From the NCBI GenBank assembly GCA_035048495.1, contig CM068541.1, positions 11,849,929 through 11,913,928 of the forward strand: a stretch of 64,000 nucleotides of DNA, given 5' to 3'. The position numbers and the translations under genes are program-made. The notes beneath the pieces were generated by a model. That model ran no database searches, was not told the DNA's origin, and saw nothing but the letters and a program-made list of their open reading frames with translations. This document shows positions 33,735 to 45,030 of this stretch, piece by piece; positions within the stretch are counted from its first letter, which is position 1; each line of letters begins with the position of its first letter. Source of the stretch: Euptelea pleiosperma. Its lineage: Eukaryota > Streptophyta > Magnoliopsida > Ranunculales > Eupteleaceae.

Positions 33735-36081
33735 TGTAATATCTTGATTTTTTTAAGATATTTTAAAATTTTAAATATTAATAATTTGTTGTATGTTTTT
33801 GAATAAAAATTAGTATGGTGGGCCTTTTAGACAATTTAGAGACCTTATAATTCTATAAATAACCTAAATTAAATCCCGGTTGATATATATAGGCTTTGGG
33901 CTAATTTCTGACTCATATCCAACTTAAAATTTACTTTTTAGTGTGTTGTAAAATTTACCCATTTTAGAAATTACGAAAATCACTTTTAATTTAAGATAAA
34001 TAGAAAGTTGTTGTTTATTTCCGTAAAAGATTAGGGATAACTCTTTCAACCAATACCCTAATCTCTATTATGAATAAAAGATCTCAACGCTTTACTAACT
34101 TTTGATCTAATGGCCAAGAATTGACCTCCCAAAAATTTATACAAAAATCCTAATCTTAAATCTACTCACATAATTTATTTAAGAGGCTCCCACACCAAGA
34201 CCTAACTATCTCACCTATTAAAGAATACTTCACCTCAAATTTCTCTCATCTCTTCCATTAATCAATCTTTAATTTGGTGAGCACTTCTAGAGGATCAACA
34301 AAGGTTTAAGGTAGGTACCATTCTCATAATTCTTTCAATACAAGTCATTGATTCGTAAGCATGTAATTATTGTTAAACTATAATTGATAATCGATTTTAT
34401 ATTAGAGATCCTTTGTGTTAATTCTATTTGTTTCGTATTGGAGATCCCCTGTGTAGATATTATCATTTCAGTGAATAATTATTTTAATAGGCATTATTAA
34501 GACATGCATTGTATTTCTGATTCAAAAGCGATAAAGCAAGTTGGGAGTGAGTTCTCTAGGGTATAAAACTCGAAAATCCCGAGAAGACCCCATGTGTGGG
34601 TTGTGTATTACTTTTGATTAATTGTTTACGCATTTATTATAATCACGATATTAGTATTTGGTAATTTAATTTATACGAACATGTCTGTATATTCTGTATT
34701 GTTTGAATCATATTTTGAGATAAAAATATAGTTAGCATTTGGCTCACTCTTACAACCACCATTTTAAGTTTTGTTGATCTTGTTGAGAAGAACAAATTAG
34801 ATAAATTAGATCTGAATGATTGAAGAAACTTGAAGAAAGGAACCTAATATTTTATTTTAAGATAATTTATTATAATATAGAGTTTTAAACTAATTATTTA
34901 TATTGAGATTAATGAAAATAGTTTAATTCACGTTTTAGTACTTTTGTAAAAAAATTGGCTACTCGGATTTACCAGACGTCCTATACGGGAATATTCGTCA
35001 AATATTCTCTAGATATTAAAATAATACTATTCTAAATGAATTTGCTTTATAACTGATTCTAGTATTTTACAAAATTTTTTCAGAATTTAATGTGGTAGTT
35101 TCAGTTCTGTGCAACTCGACAAAGTTAACACTATAGTTGTTGAATGTACAAATCGCGTATATTAATAAACTTCGATTGAGTTTTTTACTCATATACAATG
35201 GAGATCTATCTTTTGGCAAAAAACAAAACACGTGGGGCTTCGAGTTAGCTTTTCAGAAATATATAGTTGGTCACTTAATTCAATAAGGTTGTCTTGTAGA
35301 CCCATTTTACTGACTAGTTATCAGTTACGGATTTTTAACAATTTCTGATTTTGTTTCAACTTTTTCTTCAATATTTAAAATAAAACATATATTATATTAT
35401 TTGATAAAAAATTATAAATTTTGAGCACTATGAAATACATATATCATTTATTAGATTTAGTTTTGAATTGATTCCCGAATCATGTGATTAAGTTAAAAAA
35501 TAATTAACGAATTGAGTTTTGCCAGTCAATTTTAAGAACTGCGGGTAGTTGTAAAATGATTAAAATAATTTTAAAAGATTATTTTTTAATAAAAGTTCAT
35601 TTAATAAAGTTATTTATCTTTATTTATAGAACAAAACACTTGAATAAAAAAAAATTCGATGTTATTTGAATTTTGACAAAAAAGTAGCCGTTTTTGCCGA
35701 ATCGTGAAAAATAATTTTCAAAATATTATAAAATGAATGTTTTGACTTAAGTACTTTAACAAAAATTGTTTAATATATATTCTAGGTAATTATAGAGATC
35801 ATAACAATTAGTTTTGATTGAAAATAAATTTAATTATTATTTTGGGTACCGTATCGTTAAATTACGAAAATTTAATTTAAAAAATATATCAAATGGTTGA
35901 ATTAACAAAATTGTCTTTATAAAAGTTTCTTGTTTTGATTTATAAAGAATTATAGTAATTTTTAAGAAATATTTCGAGTATCTTTAATATGTTTTTATTT
36001 TTATCACACTCTGATTTCGAGTAAACGGGCTGATCAACAGGCATTCGGATCGGGTTCGGGTGTCGAAATTCGGATGTGACA
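33735..36081. mobile_element. Probable solo LTR of a Gypsy element, about 2.35 kb
   Basis: Starts TGTAATATCTTGATTTTTTT and ends TTCGGATGTGACA, the TG..CA ends and flavour of plant chromovirus-type LTRs. The flanks GAAAT (33730-33734) and GAAAC (36082-36086) suggest a 5-bp duplication with one change. The interior is AT-rich with no ORF, no primer site and no second LTR, so LTR-LTR recombination is the simplest history. Confidence 0.65.
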
Positions 36082-36086
36082 GAAAC

Positions 36087-36848
36087 CCTCTCTTTCTCTT
36101 CCCATATATCTACTTTAATCGACGACGACGAAGAGAACTTGAACAAGAGGTTCTTCCTCCTCTCCCATGGATTCAACTCTCTCGTCATTGTCCAACAACG
36201 TCATTTCTCCAACCCATATAATAAAACCCTATTCTTCTCCTTGTTTTACAATTCTTCTACTCACTTAAGATATAATACCTCCTTTAAACCCCATTTTCTC
36301 TTTTGAGCTTCATTTCACGAGAAGAATTCGAGATGTCAAAGGAGATCACTTTACGGTTTTAATGGAGGTCGGACCAGATATGAAAATGTGAAGAAATTCT
36401 TATGGTTTTGAGAGGTAATCAAAGTGGGATTTATTAGGGCTCTATGGGGTTAGTTGCAGAGATTGTGGTGGTGTTGGTGGGAATAAGAGATTGCAGGAGT
36501 TGGAGGGCCCGCCGCCCCCCCCCCCCCCCCAAACCTAAAATTCTTCGTAAATCATAACTCATATTTTCTAACTGAAAATGCTTAATTAACAAATTTGAGG
36601 TACAAACTTATTATAAAGCATTCCCCGAGCTACGCTAATATGTAGCTCTCAGGTGCCATTACCGTTGATCACATAACTGATGGAACGTTAACCTGAGATA
36701 GTAAGTTAGTACAAGAAATGTAACTAATTAATATGACTTTTGATCCCATGCATTAGTACTGCATGCACCTAGAACAAAGTGCAGACACGATTGCCGTTTG
36801 ATCTTGATCATTCTTAACTAAATATCATATATTTCCTCCACGTGTGCG
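36087..36848. other. Intergenic; C-homopolymer
   Basis: No gene supported, although 36090-36430 has a coding-like texture on both strands (a Ser/Arg-rich open frame). A run of about 18 C lies at about 36514-36531 and could be poorly resolved in assembly. Confidence 0.4.
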
Positions 36849-37570
36849 CAGGGCCGTCTCGATGCAAGTTGAGGCCTAAGACGAAAACTCCATATGAGGC
36901 CTTTTAATATTTAATATATTAATATAGGATCGAGATGGAGACAACCATTTTTTGACAATCATTTGGCGGACCCACTTAGAAGATGAATCAATGGCTGATT
37001 TTTGGTGAGGATGATCTCTATGGTGAGGAGATCATCCTTACAAAAATTCAAATCATTCTGATATTCGTAGACTGGTTTAGAAGTTGAAGAATTATGGACC
37101 GTTTATTTTTACGTGTAACTTGAAAATCACATTTAATTTGATGGGGTTAGAAATTTCAGAATGGGCTGATTTTTTTGGGGGGGATCTATATGGTGAGGAG
37201 ATCGTCCTCACCAAAAATCAGCCATTGATTCATCTTCTATGTGGGTCCGCCAAAATGGTTGTCAACCGATCCTGACTCATTAATATATAGTATTAATTAA
37301 AAAATATAGCTTTGTATATGTAATCTTATTTAACAACTATTCATGATAATCAAAAGTTATTGAAAAACTTTTAGATGAACAGGACTTTTGCATGCAGTCC
37401 ATGCAGAGGACTCTCGGAGCCCTAAATAGAGATGACCAATTAGGTTAATATTTGGTTTGTATGTCCAACAAGGGGTGGGCTAAACATCCACGCGATTAGT
37501 GGACTGGGGCCTTCTCTCACATAGGGCCTAAGGCAACAGCCTTACTGGCCTTAGGGTTGAGCCGGCCCTG
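36849..37570. mobile_element. hAT-like element, perfect 8-bp TSD
   Basis: Flanked by CGTGTGCG at 36841-36848 and 37571-37578. The ends CAGGGCCGTCTCGATGCAAG and ttgagccggccctg are imperfect inverted copies starting CAGGGCCG, typical of non-autonomous plant hAT elements, whose target duplication is 8 bp. It contains a nested MULE-type MITE (36927-37278) and a family A fragment at about 37400-37510. No transposase. Confidence 0.85.
36927..37278. repeat. MULE-type MITE nested in the hAT element
   Basis: Flanked by ATTAATATA at 36918-36926 and 37279-37287. The inverted arms carry ggcggacccacttagaagat and atcttctatgtgggtccgcc, then gaggatgatctctatggtga. Part of the same arm sequence recurs inside the palindrome-rich element at 38273 (about 38550-38630). 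Confidence 0.8.
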
Positions 37571-37834
37571 CGTGTGCGTCTTGCTTCATAGCGTGAGCCT
37601 TGCCTCGGTAGTAGTCACCGAGGTATTGTTGGTCTTCACTGGTCTTGGGCTTGGGAGCTGAAGCGAGTTGGTAGAGGTGGTGGAGCCATATCTCGTAAAA
37701 CATACTGATCGAAAAACATTTATTGATCATTTGTTCGGTGGGTATGGAAGCGAGAGCTGTGATTTTCAATCATTTATAGTATGGCCAGTGAGTGGTGCGT
37801 GCAATTTACGTGGAGGGAAGGGATGGGTATTTCC

Positions 37835-38239
37835 GAATAAAGCTTTGATGACAGGGCCTCTCATCAAGGCCGATGACATGGCACAATATGACCCACGTGG
37901 AACACTCTTAGAGGAATCTGACCGTATGGATGTTTGGCCAATCATTATGTTGACCTACAAACCAAAAATCAGCCCGATTATTGATTTCTAGGCATTGGAT
38001 TGGAATTGTTTTCATGGGTTGATTTTAACCGTGTGAAATTTGAGCATTATTGACCATTATTTGAGGTACAAAGATCCAAAGGTTTGAAATCACAAATCAA
38101 GCTAATATTTTTTTGTAGGTCCATACAGGGATTGGAAAAACATCCATACGGTCAGAGTCCTCTAATAGTGTGCCACGTGGCTCTTATTGCACTGTGTCAT
38201 CGGCCTTGATGACAGGACTCTGTCATCAAGGTCTTACTC
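37835..38239. repeat. Family A MITE, 405 bp, perfect 9-bp TSD
   Basis: Flanked by GGTATTTCC at 37826-37834 and 38240-38248. Ends GAATAAAGCTTTGATGACAG and ctgtcatcaaggtcttactc. Then come inverted gccgatgaca arms, a CACGTGG box near each end and the family core. This copy fixes the outer limits of the family. Confidence 0.88.
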
Positions 38240-38272
38240 GGTATTTCCCCCTTTTAGTTCTTATTAAATCAT

Positions 38273-38981
38273 CGGAAAATTGCAGAAAAGAAAATAAACT
38301 TTAATTTATTTACAAAAAAGAATACAACTTTTCGCAAATCCTAAAAAAGAAAACGAAACGCCCTTTCAAAGGGCGTTTCGTCTGCTGTCAGTCTAATCAG
38401 TCGTCGACTGACTAACTAACAAATGACTGATGGCTGACACGTCTGACAAACGCCCTTTTAAAGGGCGTTTATTCTTGAGAAATTTTAAAAAAACATCCCA
38501 TAATTCCTCAACTTCTAAACCAATCTACGAATATGGGAATGATCTGAATTTTTGTGAGGATGATCTCCTCACCGTAGAGATCATCCTCACCAAAAATCAG
38601 CCATTGATTCATCTTCTGGGTACGCCAAAATGGGCGTAAAATTTGGGGTATCAAAAAACGCCCTTTAAAAGGGCGTTTGTCAGTAAAAAACGCCCTTTAA
38701 AAGGGCGTTTTCTACTGACACACGCCCTTTAAAATAACGTCTGTCAGGTTGTCAGATGTCGGACCGACACTGACAGACGTTTTTCAAAAAACTGAAAAAC
38801 GCCCTTTTAAAGAACGTTTTTCAGAAAAAACGCCCTTTTAAAGAACGTTTTTTAATAAACATGTGCCACGTCATGAAACGCCCTTTTAAAGAGCGTTTCG
38901 TTTTCTTTTTTGGGATTTGCGAAAACTTGTATTCTTTTTTGTAAATGAATTAAAGTTGGTTTTCTTTTATGCAATTTTCCC
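38273..38981. mobile_element. MULE-like element carrying an array of GGGCGTTT palindromes
   Basis: Perfect 9-bp flanks TTAAATCAT at 38264-38272 and 38982-38990. Inverted ends of about 105 bp begin CGGAAAATTGCA and continue through aagaatacaacttttcgcaa. The arms and interior carry seven copies of a near-perfect palindrome of the form AACGCCCTTTTAAAGGGCGTT, some with one arm altered (AAGAACGTTT). Between them lie inverted CTGTCAG/CTGACAG words and a captured piece of the 36927-type MITE. No ORF of note. Confidence 0.85.
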
Positions 38982-39032
38982 TTAAATCATTTAGAAAATC
39001 TCCTTGATTTACGTGCACTGGTAATTATAGAA

Positions 39033-39437
39033 GGGTCGTGATGTAACAAGGTATACCTGAGATCTTTTCATTTTCGGAAGCGGCATTTTTGGTAGTCACC
39101 GCTGCCATCTGGGCCCACTGACCGCATGGATGTTTAGCCCACACCTTATTAGGTATTCACACCAAAAATCAGCTTGTTTGATGATTTTGAGCCGTTGGTT
39201 TTAGTACTAAAACAAATGTTGCATTCAACGACTATAAAAACGCTTTAAAAAGTACTAAAAAGTGCTAAAATCTAATGGTTATAGATTACCAATCAAGATG
39301 ATTTTTGGTATGTATATCTACAAAGGGGTGGGATAAACATCCATGCGGTCAGAAGGCCCAGATGACAGCTGTTAGTAACAAAAATCGTGCTTCCGCATTT
39401 CAAACAGTTTGAGGCATACCTTGTTACATCTTTTTCC
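39033..39437. repeat. Family B MITE, 405 bp
   Basis: GGGTCGTGATGTAACAAGGT at the left, ccttgttacatctttttcc at the right. The flanks share TTATAGAA (39025-39032 and 39438-39445). Same length as the next copy. Confidence 0.86.
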
Positions 39438-39668
39438 TTATAGAAAGTTAATATTGGATCCTCTGTCAAAACTCAAAAGTAACAAAAAGTACATTCCCCG
39501 GGCGTATCAATGATCATCTTGACGACCTATACGATCATGACACGTACCTCACCAGTCAACTCAGCAAGTAGCGACAGATCAAGTTGAGTCTACCTGTAAT
39601 CTCATCGAGTCGAGCCAACTAGGTTGAGTTTTGAGTTGACGTGACGAGTTTTAAAACTATGTGATAAA

Positions 39669-40073
39669 GGAAAAAGATGTAACAAGGTATGCCTGAAACT
39701 GTTCATTTGCGGAAGCGGCAAATTTTGGTAGTCACCGCTGCCATCTAGGCCGACTGACCGCTTGGATGTTTATCTCATCCCTTGGTGGATATACATACCA
39801 AAAATCACCTTGATTGGTCATCTATAACTATTAGATTTTAATACTTTTTTGCACCATTTAAGGCATTCTTATAGCCGTTGAATACAACCATCTTTTGAGT
39901 ACTAAAACCAACGGCTAAAAATCATTAAGCAAGCTGATTTTTTGTATAAATGTCTATTAAAGGGTGGGCTAAACATCCATGCGGTCGGTGGGCCCAGATG
40001 GCAGTGGCGACTACCAAAAATGCCGCTTCCGCAAATGAAAAGATCTCAGGTATACCTTGTTACATCACGACCC
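39669..40073. repeat. Family B MITE, 405 bp, perfect 9-bp TSD
   Basis: Inverse orientation to the copy at 39033. Ends GGAAAAAGATGTAACAAGGT and ccttgttacatcacgaccc. Flanked by TGTGATAAA at 39660-39668 and 40074-40082. Confidence 0.88.
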
Positions 40074-40202
40074 TGTGATAAAGTATTACTTTTAGACTAC
40101 TCAAATGTAATTGTAATTACTCTGGTATTTTACCTTCAGCTTTTCGTTCCTAAAAATTTGGAAAAAGAGTTGTCGTTATTCAAGAGGCATTTCGAAGCGT
40201 TA

Positions 40203-41125
40203 GACCATGGTTGTGTTTGGTTCGATGAAAATGATTTTCCAAGAAGTGGGTTTTCCAAGAAATGTCACTTCCTGGAAAGCTACTTCCTTGAATTTGTTTT
40301 CTCAATGTTTGGTTGAATCCTTGAAAACAACAAAAAACTCTTTTTTTTTTATTTCTATCCAGTTGATTCCTGTGGAATCCTATAAATGCTCTCTGGAGCA
40401 TTTCAGCAAGCAATTGATGTGCGGGTTGCAAATCATCAGACCTTCATGTGTAGTTTTGAGATCCCGGCAAACATGAAGTATAAGAATCAAGGTGGAGATG
40501 ATGGGTTTAAAGCCTGCAACATTAGCTTGCATAGACAGCCACAATCGTTCCTTGGAAGCACCGTGACCAAGGTACCCATGGGTCATTGTATTCCATGAAA
40601 CTGAGCTCTTGCTCCCCTTACAAGCAAAAGGCCTAAAGTAGCAAACATCAAAGAAAAGAGACAAGAAAAGCAAAAGTAGAAGGATTTTTTCATAGATGCT
40701 CCAACACCTCTAGAAGTCGTAGATCCTTCCACCATGAAACCCAAGTTCTCACAGGGATCCCGCCGTTGACATTGTAGATCTCCATCATCTACCATTGTTG
40801 CTTGCCTCCACCAACGAAAAGGGAAGAAAGAAGAAAGAAGAAAGTAAGAAGAAATCGAGGATCATTCTTCAAACAGAAAAGATGAAGAGCAACTCACCAT
40901 CATCACTGTGAGTGTGGAGCGCCTTGAGAAAATAGAACAAGACAAAACACCAAAACTTAAAAAGACGTGTGTACTAGCTTGTTGGAAATCGACTTCCGCT
41001 TATGAGGAGCGAAAGTTGTTTTCCGTGGGACCCACTTTTCAGCTTGAACCAAACACGCAGAAGTGGCCCTTTTTCTGAGTTTTTGTTTTCTTTTCCCGGA
41101 AAAGTGCCGAACCAAACGCAGCCAA
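40203..41125. mobile_element. TIR element with possible captured sequence
   Basis: GGTTGTGTTTGGTTCGATGA on the left and aaccaaacgcagcc on the right are inverted, as in many plant non-autonomous DNA elements. The interior 40380-40900 is not repeat-like. On the minus strand it has a CTT-rich leader and an ATG at 40795 opening 70 codons with a hydrophobic segment, which I cannot assign. No target duplication was recognised. Confidence 0.5.
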
Positions 41126-41412
41126 TGAGTCAAAACATTAAGTTTTTCGATCCTTTCATAAGGGAAAAATGTTACCGACGAAAAAGGACAAGGGGGATCT
41201 ATATAAAAGTGGCTAATTGGCAATTAGGTTTCTAGTAGTTACTTTTTAACGAATCTTTATAGTTTTGCAAGACGACAAGAGATGATGCATTTTAGGTTGT
41301 TAACTTGTCTTAGTAATGATATTGTAGGATTTTGTGGTAATTAGGGAAAGTTTGCTAAATTAGGATTAGTTTTTTTTAGGGTAAATGCACACACCACATG
41401 TTATTACAATTC

Positions 41413-41674
41413 GAGTAAAACTTCGATGGCAGGGCCTTGTCGTCGAAGGAGATGACAGGGCAGCAGATCATGGCACCTGGATTTTGTACGGTTGGACCAC
41501 CTCGGCCTCACCGCACACGTACACAAGTGAGTGTTTTGGCAAAAAAGCATTCAAGTACTCACCTGGGTACGTGTTTGGTGAGGCCGAGGTGACCAGTCGT
41601 ACAAAATCCAGGTGTAGTGATCTACTGCCCTGTCATCCCCTTCGATGACTGGCCCGGTCATCAAAGTTTTATCC
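41413..41674. repeat. Family D MITE, 262 bp, 9-bp TSD
   Basis: Flanked by TTACAATTC (41404-41412) and TTACAATAC (41675-41683). Ends GAGTAAAACTTCGATGGCAG and gatgactggcccggtcatca...agttttatcc, with arms carrying attttgtacg and ggcctcaccg. It lacks the family A core and equals the host element at 63334 without its insert. Confidence 0.86.
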
Positions 41675-42686
41675 TTACAATACTATATTAAATAGTTAAA
41701 GGGGACTTGCATTGGATACCAAGAATATTTTAACCTAATTGTTGCCATTGCTCTATACTCTGCTTCTGCACTCGATCTAGAAATTGTTCCTGCTTCTGCA
41801 CTAGATCTAGAAATTGGTTCTTTGCTTTTTGCTGCGTTCCATTGTTTCAACCTTTATTTATTGAAATGGGTAGGGGGAATATATACTTTGTGTATTTGTC
41901 TGATATCAAGTGCTAACTAAAGTATGAGAGACATAAATATGTGTATGAGAACCCTGCATTATTTACTCTCTTTTTTTTTTTTTTACAATAGTAGAGATCG
42001 ATGTTAATTATGAACGACGACATCCCATGGAGAGTTGGATCAAAATGGGATTTTATCAAACCAATGCTCGAATGGGTGCGAATGACCTCTTCTTGGAGAG
42101 AGGTCAATTTTGTGGCAGACTGGTGTGCTAATTTTGCTACTTCTTTAACTCTTTGACTCTAGGATGTGGTGGGATGGCAGACTAGTACCCTTCCTCGGCG
42201 CTGCGGAGGACCCCTGGCAGACATATTACAGATTTGTCTATCGAGAGGGCCTGTTTCTTTGTACCTTATTCTGAGCTCTCTCTCTCTCTCTCTCTCACCA
42301 TATACAAAGAGTGGAAGAAAGAAAATGGAAAGTGATATTGCCATGCCGCATTTTTATATTTCCAATCTAGTTTAACATACAGGGGATCAAATCAAAATGC
42401 CATGAAATAACCAAATTCCCCATGAAAAAAATGATTTTAAGAGTTAATAAATAGTCATTTTGGTCCATTAACAATAAAAAATTGCCTGGAAATATATAAC
42501 TCAAGAACAATTTAATAGGAAAAGTTCTCTATGGTTGTAAACATGGTTCTATTTTATTTCACGTACTATATGATTTCTTTATTCCCCGTTTACATAAGAC
42601 CTTGAGTACACTCTTAAGAACTATCTAAACTACTGTAACAACTCCATCATCAAGCTTCAAACTTGCATATCTAGTTCATATAACCC
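41675..42686. other. Intergenic; weak LINE RNase H trace and (CT)n
   Basis: No gene supported. Around 41995-42155 the + strand reads WVRMTSSWREVNFVADWCAN, which resembles the end of a LINE RNase H domain but is too short to be sure. A (CT)n tract lies at about 42275-42297. Confidence 0.35.
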
Positions 42687-43403
42687 TTAATGACGGTCCC
42701 TTCTCTGTCCCCACTTCCTTGTCTGAATTTGCAGCAGGGATTTCGCGGCCAAGAAATCCACACACTGTAAAGGGTTAAGTACTTCAAGTACCCCCTTCAA
42801 TGCTTTCAGTCGAACACAATCCGCAGTCTTCACGACTCGCTTCAACCCGGAAATCAACGTCTTCAAAGCCTCCTCCACCTGCACATCAACCACGCCGACT
42901 GACTCGCCGTTTCTAACCTGGGCGCTCGCGAACCGAGCCAACTCAACCATTTTCCGGTCAGCCATGGAAACTTGCAGCCTCTCCATTTCTCTTTCCACTT
43001 TCTCCTCTTCCATTCTCGTCCGCACACGCAACGCTTTGATGTTCTTCGACTGTTCTTCTGATATGTTTGCGAAAGTTGCACCGGGGAGATAACCAGCGTG
43101 TTGCAGTGAGTCGACGAGTTTGTAAACCAGCGATGGTTTCCAACCTGTCATCCAGAGATACGCATTTTCGAGGGGAGATAACCATGGGGGAGAAAAGAAA
43201 CCGAGAACATCTTCTTGGACGCCAACCCATTTAGCAGCGTAGAATTCTTTGTAGTGGTTCGTGATTTTAGAGATCAGGGCTCGTTGGTCTGGCTCGTGAG
43301 ATGGGTCTCTTTGAACAGATAGAAGTTGTTGCACGATTGTTTCGGTTTTGAGTAGCCATCTCTCAAAGAACACTGAGAACTTCTCCTGCACTTCACTTAT
43401 CAT
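42687..43403 (-). CDS. DOG1-domain protein
   Basis: Single exon, 238 residues from the ATG at 43403. The frame stays open to an ATG at 43544, but those 47 codons mostly translate a GA microsatellite (about 43425-43448) and are better read as 5' UTR. The sequence opens FSVFFERWLLKTETIVQQLL and carries EFYAAKW, FFSPPWLSPLENAYLWMTGW and VYKLVDSL, the conserved blocks of the DOG1 domain, with a charged helix at about 128-150 (RTRMEEEKVEREMERLQ). The domain is shared by DELAY OF GERMINATION 1-like proteins and the C-termini of TGA bZIP factors; this protein has no bZIP region. In the family DOG1 controls seed dormancy with ABA signalling; the role of this paralogue is unknown. ORF intact. Confidence 0.9.
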   Translation of the reverse strand: MISEVQEKFSVFFERWLLKTETIVQQLLSVQRDPSHEPDQRALISKITNHYKEFYAAKWVGVQEDVLGFFSPPWLSPLENAYLWMTGWKPSLVYKLVDSLQHAGYLPGATFANISEEQSKNIKALRVRTRMEEEKVEREMERLQVSMADRKMVELARFASAQVRNGESVGVVDVQVEEALKTLISGLKRVVKTADCVRLKALKGVLEVLNPLQCVDFLAAKSLLQIQTRKWGQRRDRH

Positions 43404-44151
43404 CCTATAGAGATAGAGACAGAGACAGAGAGAGAGAGAGAGAGAGATTAGGTTTTCGAGGGGGTTATTTATTTTGGAGAGATGTTGGGGAAGATACCAG
43501 GTGGAGGGTGGAGCCTTGACCACGCTGCATGTGGTTGTTTGCATGGCTTACGCGCATGACACAATGTTTGCAGGAGCGAGCGACGCATTGCTTTGCGAAA
43601 CCGAGTCTCTGCTCTTTCTACTCAACTTTTGACCTTGCTGAAGAGTCATGCACCGGCCGCCACTCGAGCGTGGAAGGCGTGAAGAGTCCACCATACACGT
43701 GGAGTACATGCAGATCATACATACACAACATCTAATTGATCCTATTAATCGACCTTGATAATCACAACCATCTGATGTCCTGTATTTTTCCTGATAAAAA
43801 ATATTAGCGAAGAGATGAACAATTTTCAGATCGTAGTATATAAGATTCAAAGGGCCCCCATTAGATGAGAACTGTATTATCATATCTATATGATTGATAA
43901 ATTGTCTAGGAAAGTCTTTACATCGGATGGTCATCCTTAGTGTGGGACCCAATCAGTACGTTATTTGAAATGTATTGTATATTTTTTTATGTAACTCGTT
44001 AGCCGAATCAAGCTACACTACAATCTGGACAGTCGAAATTAAAAAAATGGTTCAAAGGACAGTAGATCGTGAGCTTCTTAGATGGGTCCACACTCCACAG
44101 TTCCTGAACTGTTGTCCAGTTGGCACACGTAGGACAAAATTGATTTTAAGG
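43404..44151. other. Upstream of the DOG1-domain gene
   Basis: No further gene seen. It holds the GA-repeat leader next to the start codon and otherwise single-copy-looking DNA. The several short open frames here do not look like proteins. Confidence 0.4.
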
Positions 44152-44503
44152 ATAAAGATGTAACAAGGTATGCCTGAAACTTTTTCAAATGTCGGAAGCA
44201 CCGTTTTTGCTACTCACCGCTGTCATCTGGGCCCACTGACCGCATGGATGTCTACTAGGGGTGGGCTAAACATCCGTGTGATCAGTAGACCCAGGTGGCT
44301 ACTGTAGTTGGGACAACGACGGCCTCCTCCTCTTCTTTTTTTTTTTTGTCTGCTTTGGGTTTTGTTCAGGGTGAGAGAGAGAGGTGGAGAGGGAGAGACG
44401 AAGAGGGGTGCTGGGTTTTTTTTGTCTTAAAATGCATTTTTGTCCCAAAAGCACCCAAATGACGTGCTTATGGATTTTCTGGGGTGCAAATAGAATTTCC
44501 CAA
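44152..44503. repeat. Truncated family B followed by truncated family E
   Basis: 44152-44303 has family B ends (gatgtaacaaggtatgcctg, then a shortened core). About 44330-44503 is the right half of family E: GA-rich centre, then aaaagcacccaaatgacgtg and gtgcaaatagaatttccc. Both copies have lost one side. Confidence 0.65.
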
Positions 44504-44589
44504 TCTAATTATGCAACCATTTGCATAATTAAAAGTATGCAAACATAGTCATTACTGTTGGACGTCCCTTGAGTATATGTAACTTAACG

Positions 44590-45030
44590 TTACCGTCGTG
44601 ACCATTATAATGGCTTGTCGGCTGTCTCCCATCAGTCGATCTGACGTCAAAAAGAGTCGGAATATTATTTTTTATTTTTTTCAATTTTTTGTTTTCAAAA
44701 TATTTTCAGTAACTGCAGCGAATTTTTTTTTTAAATAATAACCGTTATTTTCAAAATAATGTAACAGGATTGGAACGTTACTGTTACAATGGCCGTTAAT
44801 TTTAGTTTTAATGACCATTTTTAAACCGGCTCAGGCTCGGAGGACCCACTTTTTCTGCCCCTTTCTGGAGTCGTGTTCTCAGCCGTGGATTTCACGAATT
44901 AAGTGGTGGTTGAGCTTTTGCAAAAAGTGAATGCCAGCTGCTATCAACCACCGTTGGATTCTCATAATCCACGACTGAAACAGGACTCTCGGGAGGGGTC
45001 AGAAAAAAGGGGGTCCCCTGAGCCCGACTG
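44590..45030. repeat. Family C fragment and a separate short MITE
   Basis: 44590-44826 carries degraded family C words (AACGTTACCGTCGTGACC, TAATGACCATTTTTAAACC). 44826-45030 has inverted ends ggctcaggctcggaggaccc and gggtcccctgagcccga around tcaaccaccgttggattctc. The latter is related to the fragment at 15118-15265. Confidence 0.6.

Noticed and set aside
38350..38900. CRISPR-like array of regularly repeated palindromes
   Set aside because: Repeat spacing is irregular, the spacers include copies of other MITEs, the whole lies between inverted ends with a 9-bp duplication, and the genome is a plant's.
43404..43544. 47-residue N-terminal extension of the DOG1-domain protein
   Set aside because: It mostly translates a GA microsatellite; the DOG1 domain begins directly after the next ATG.
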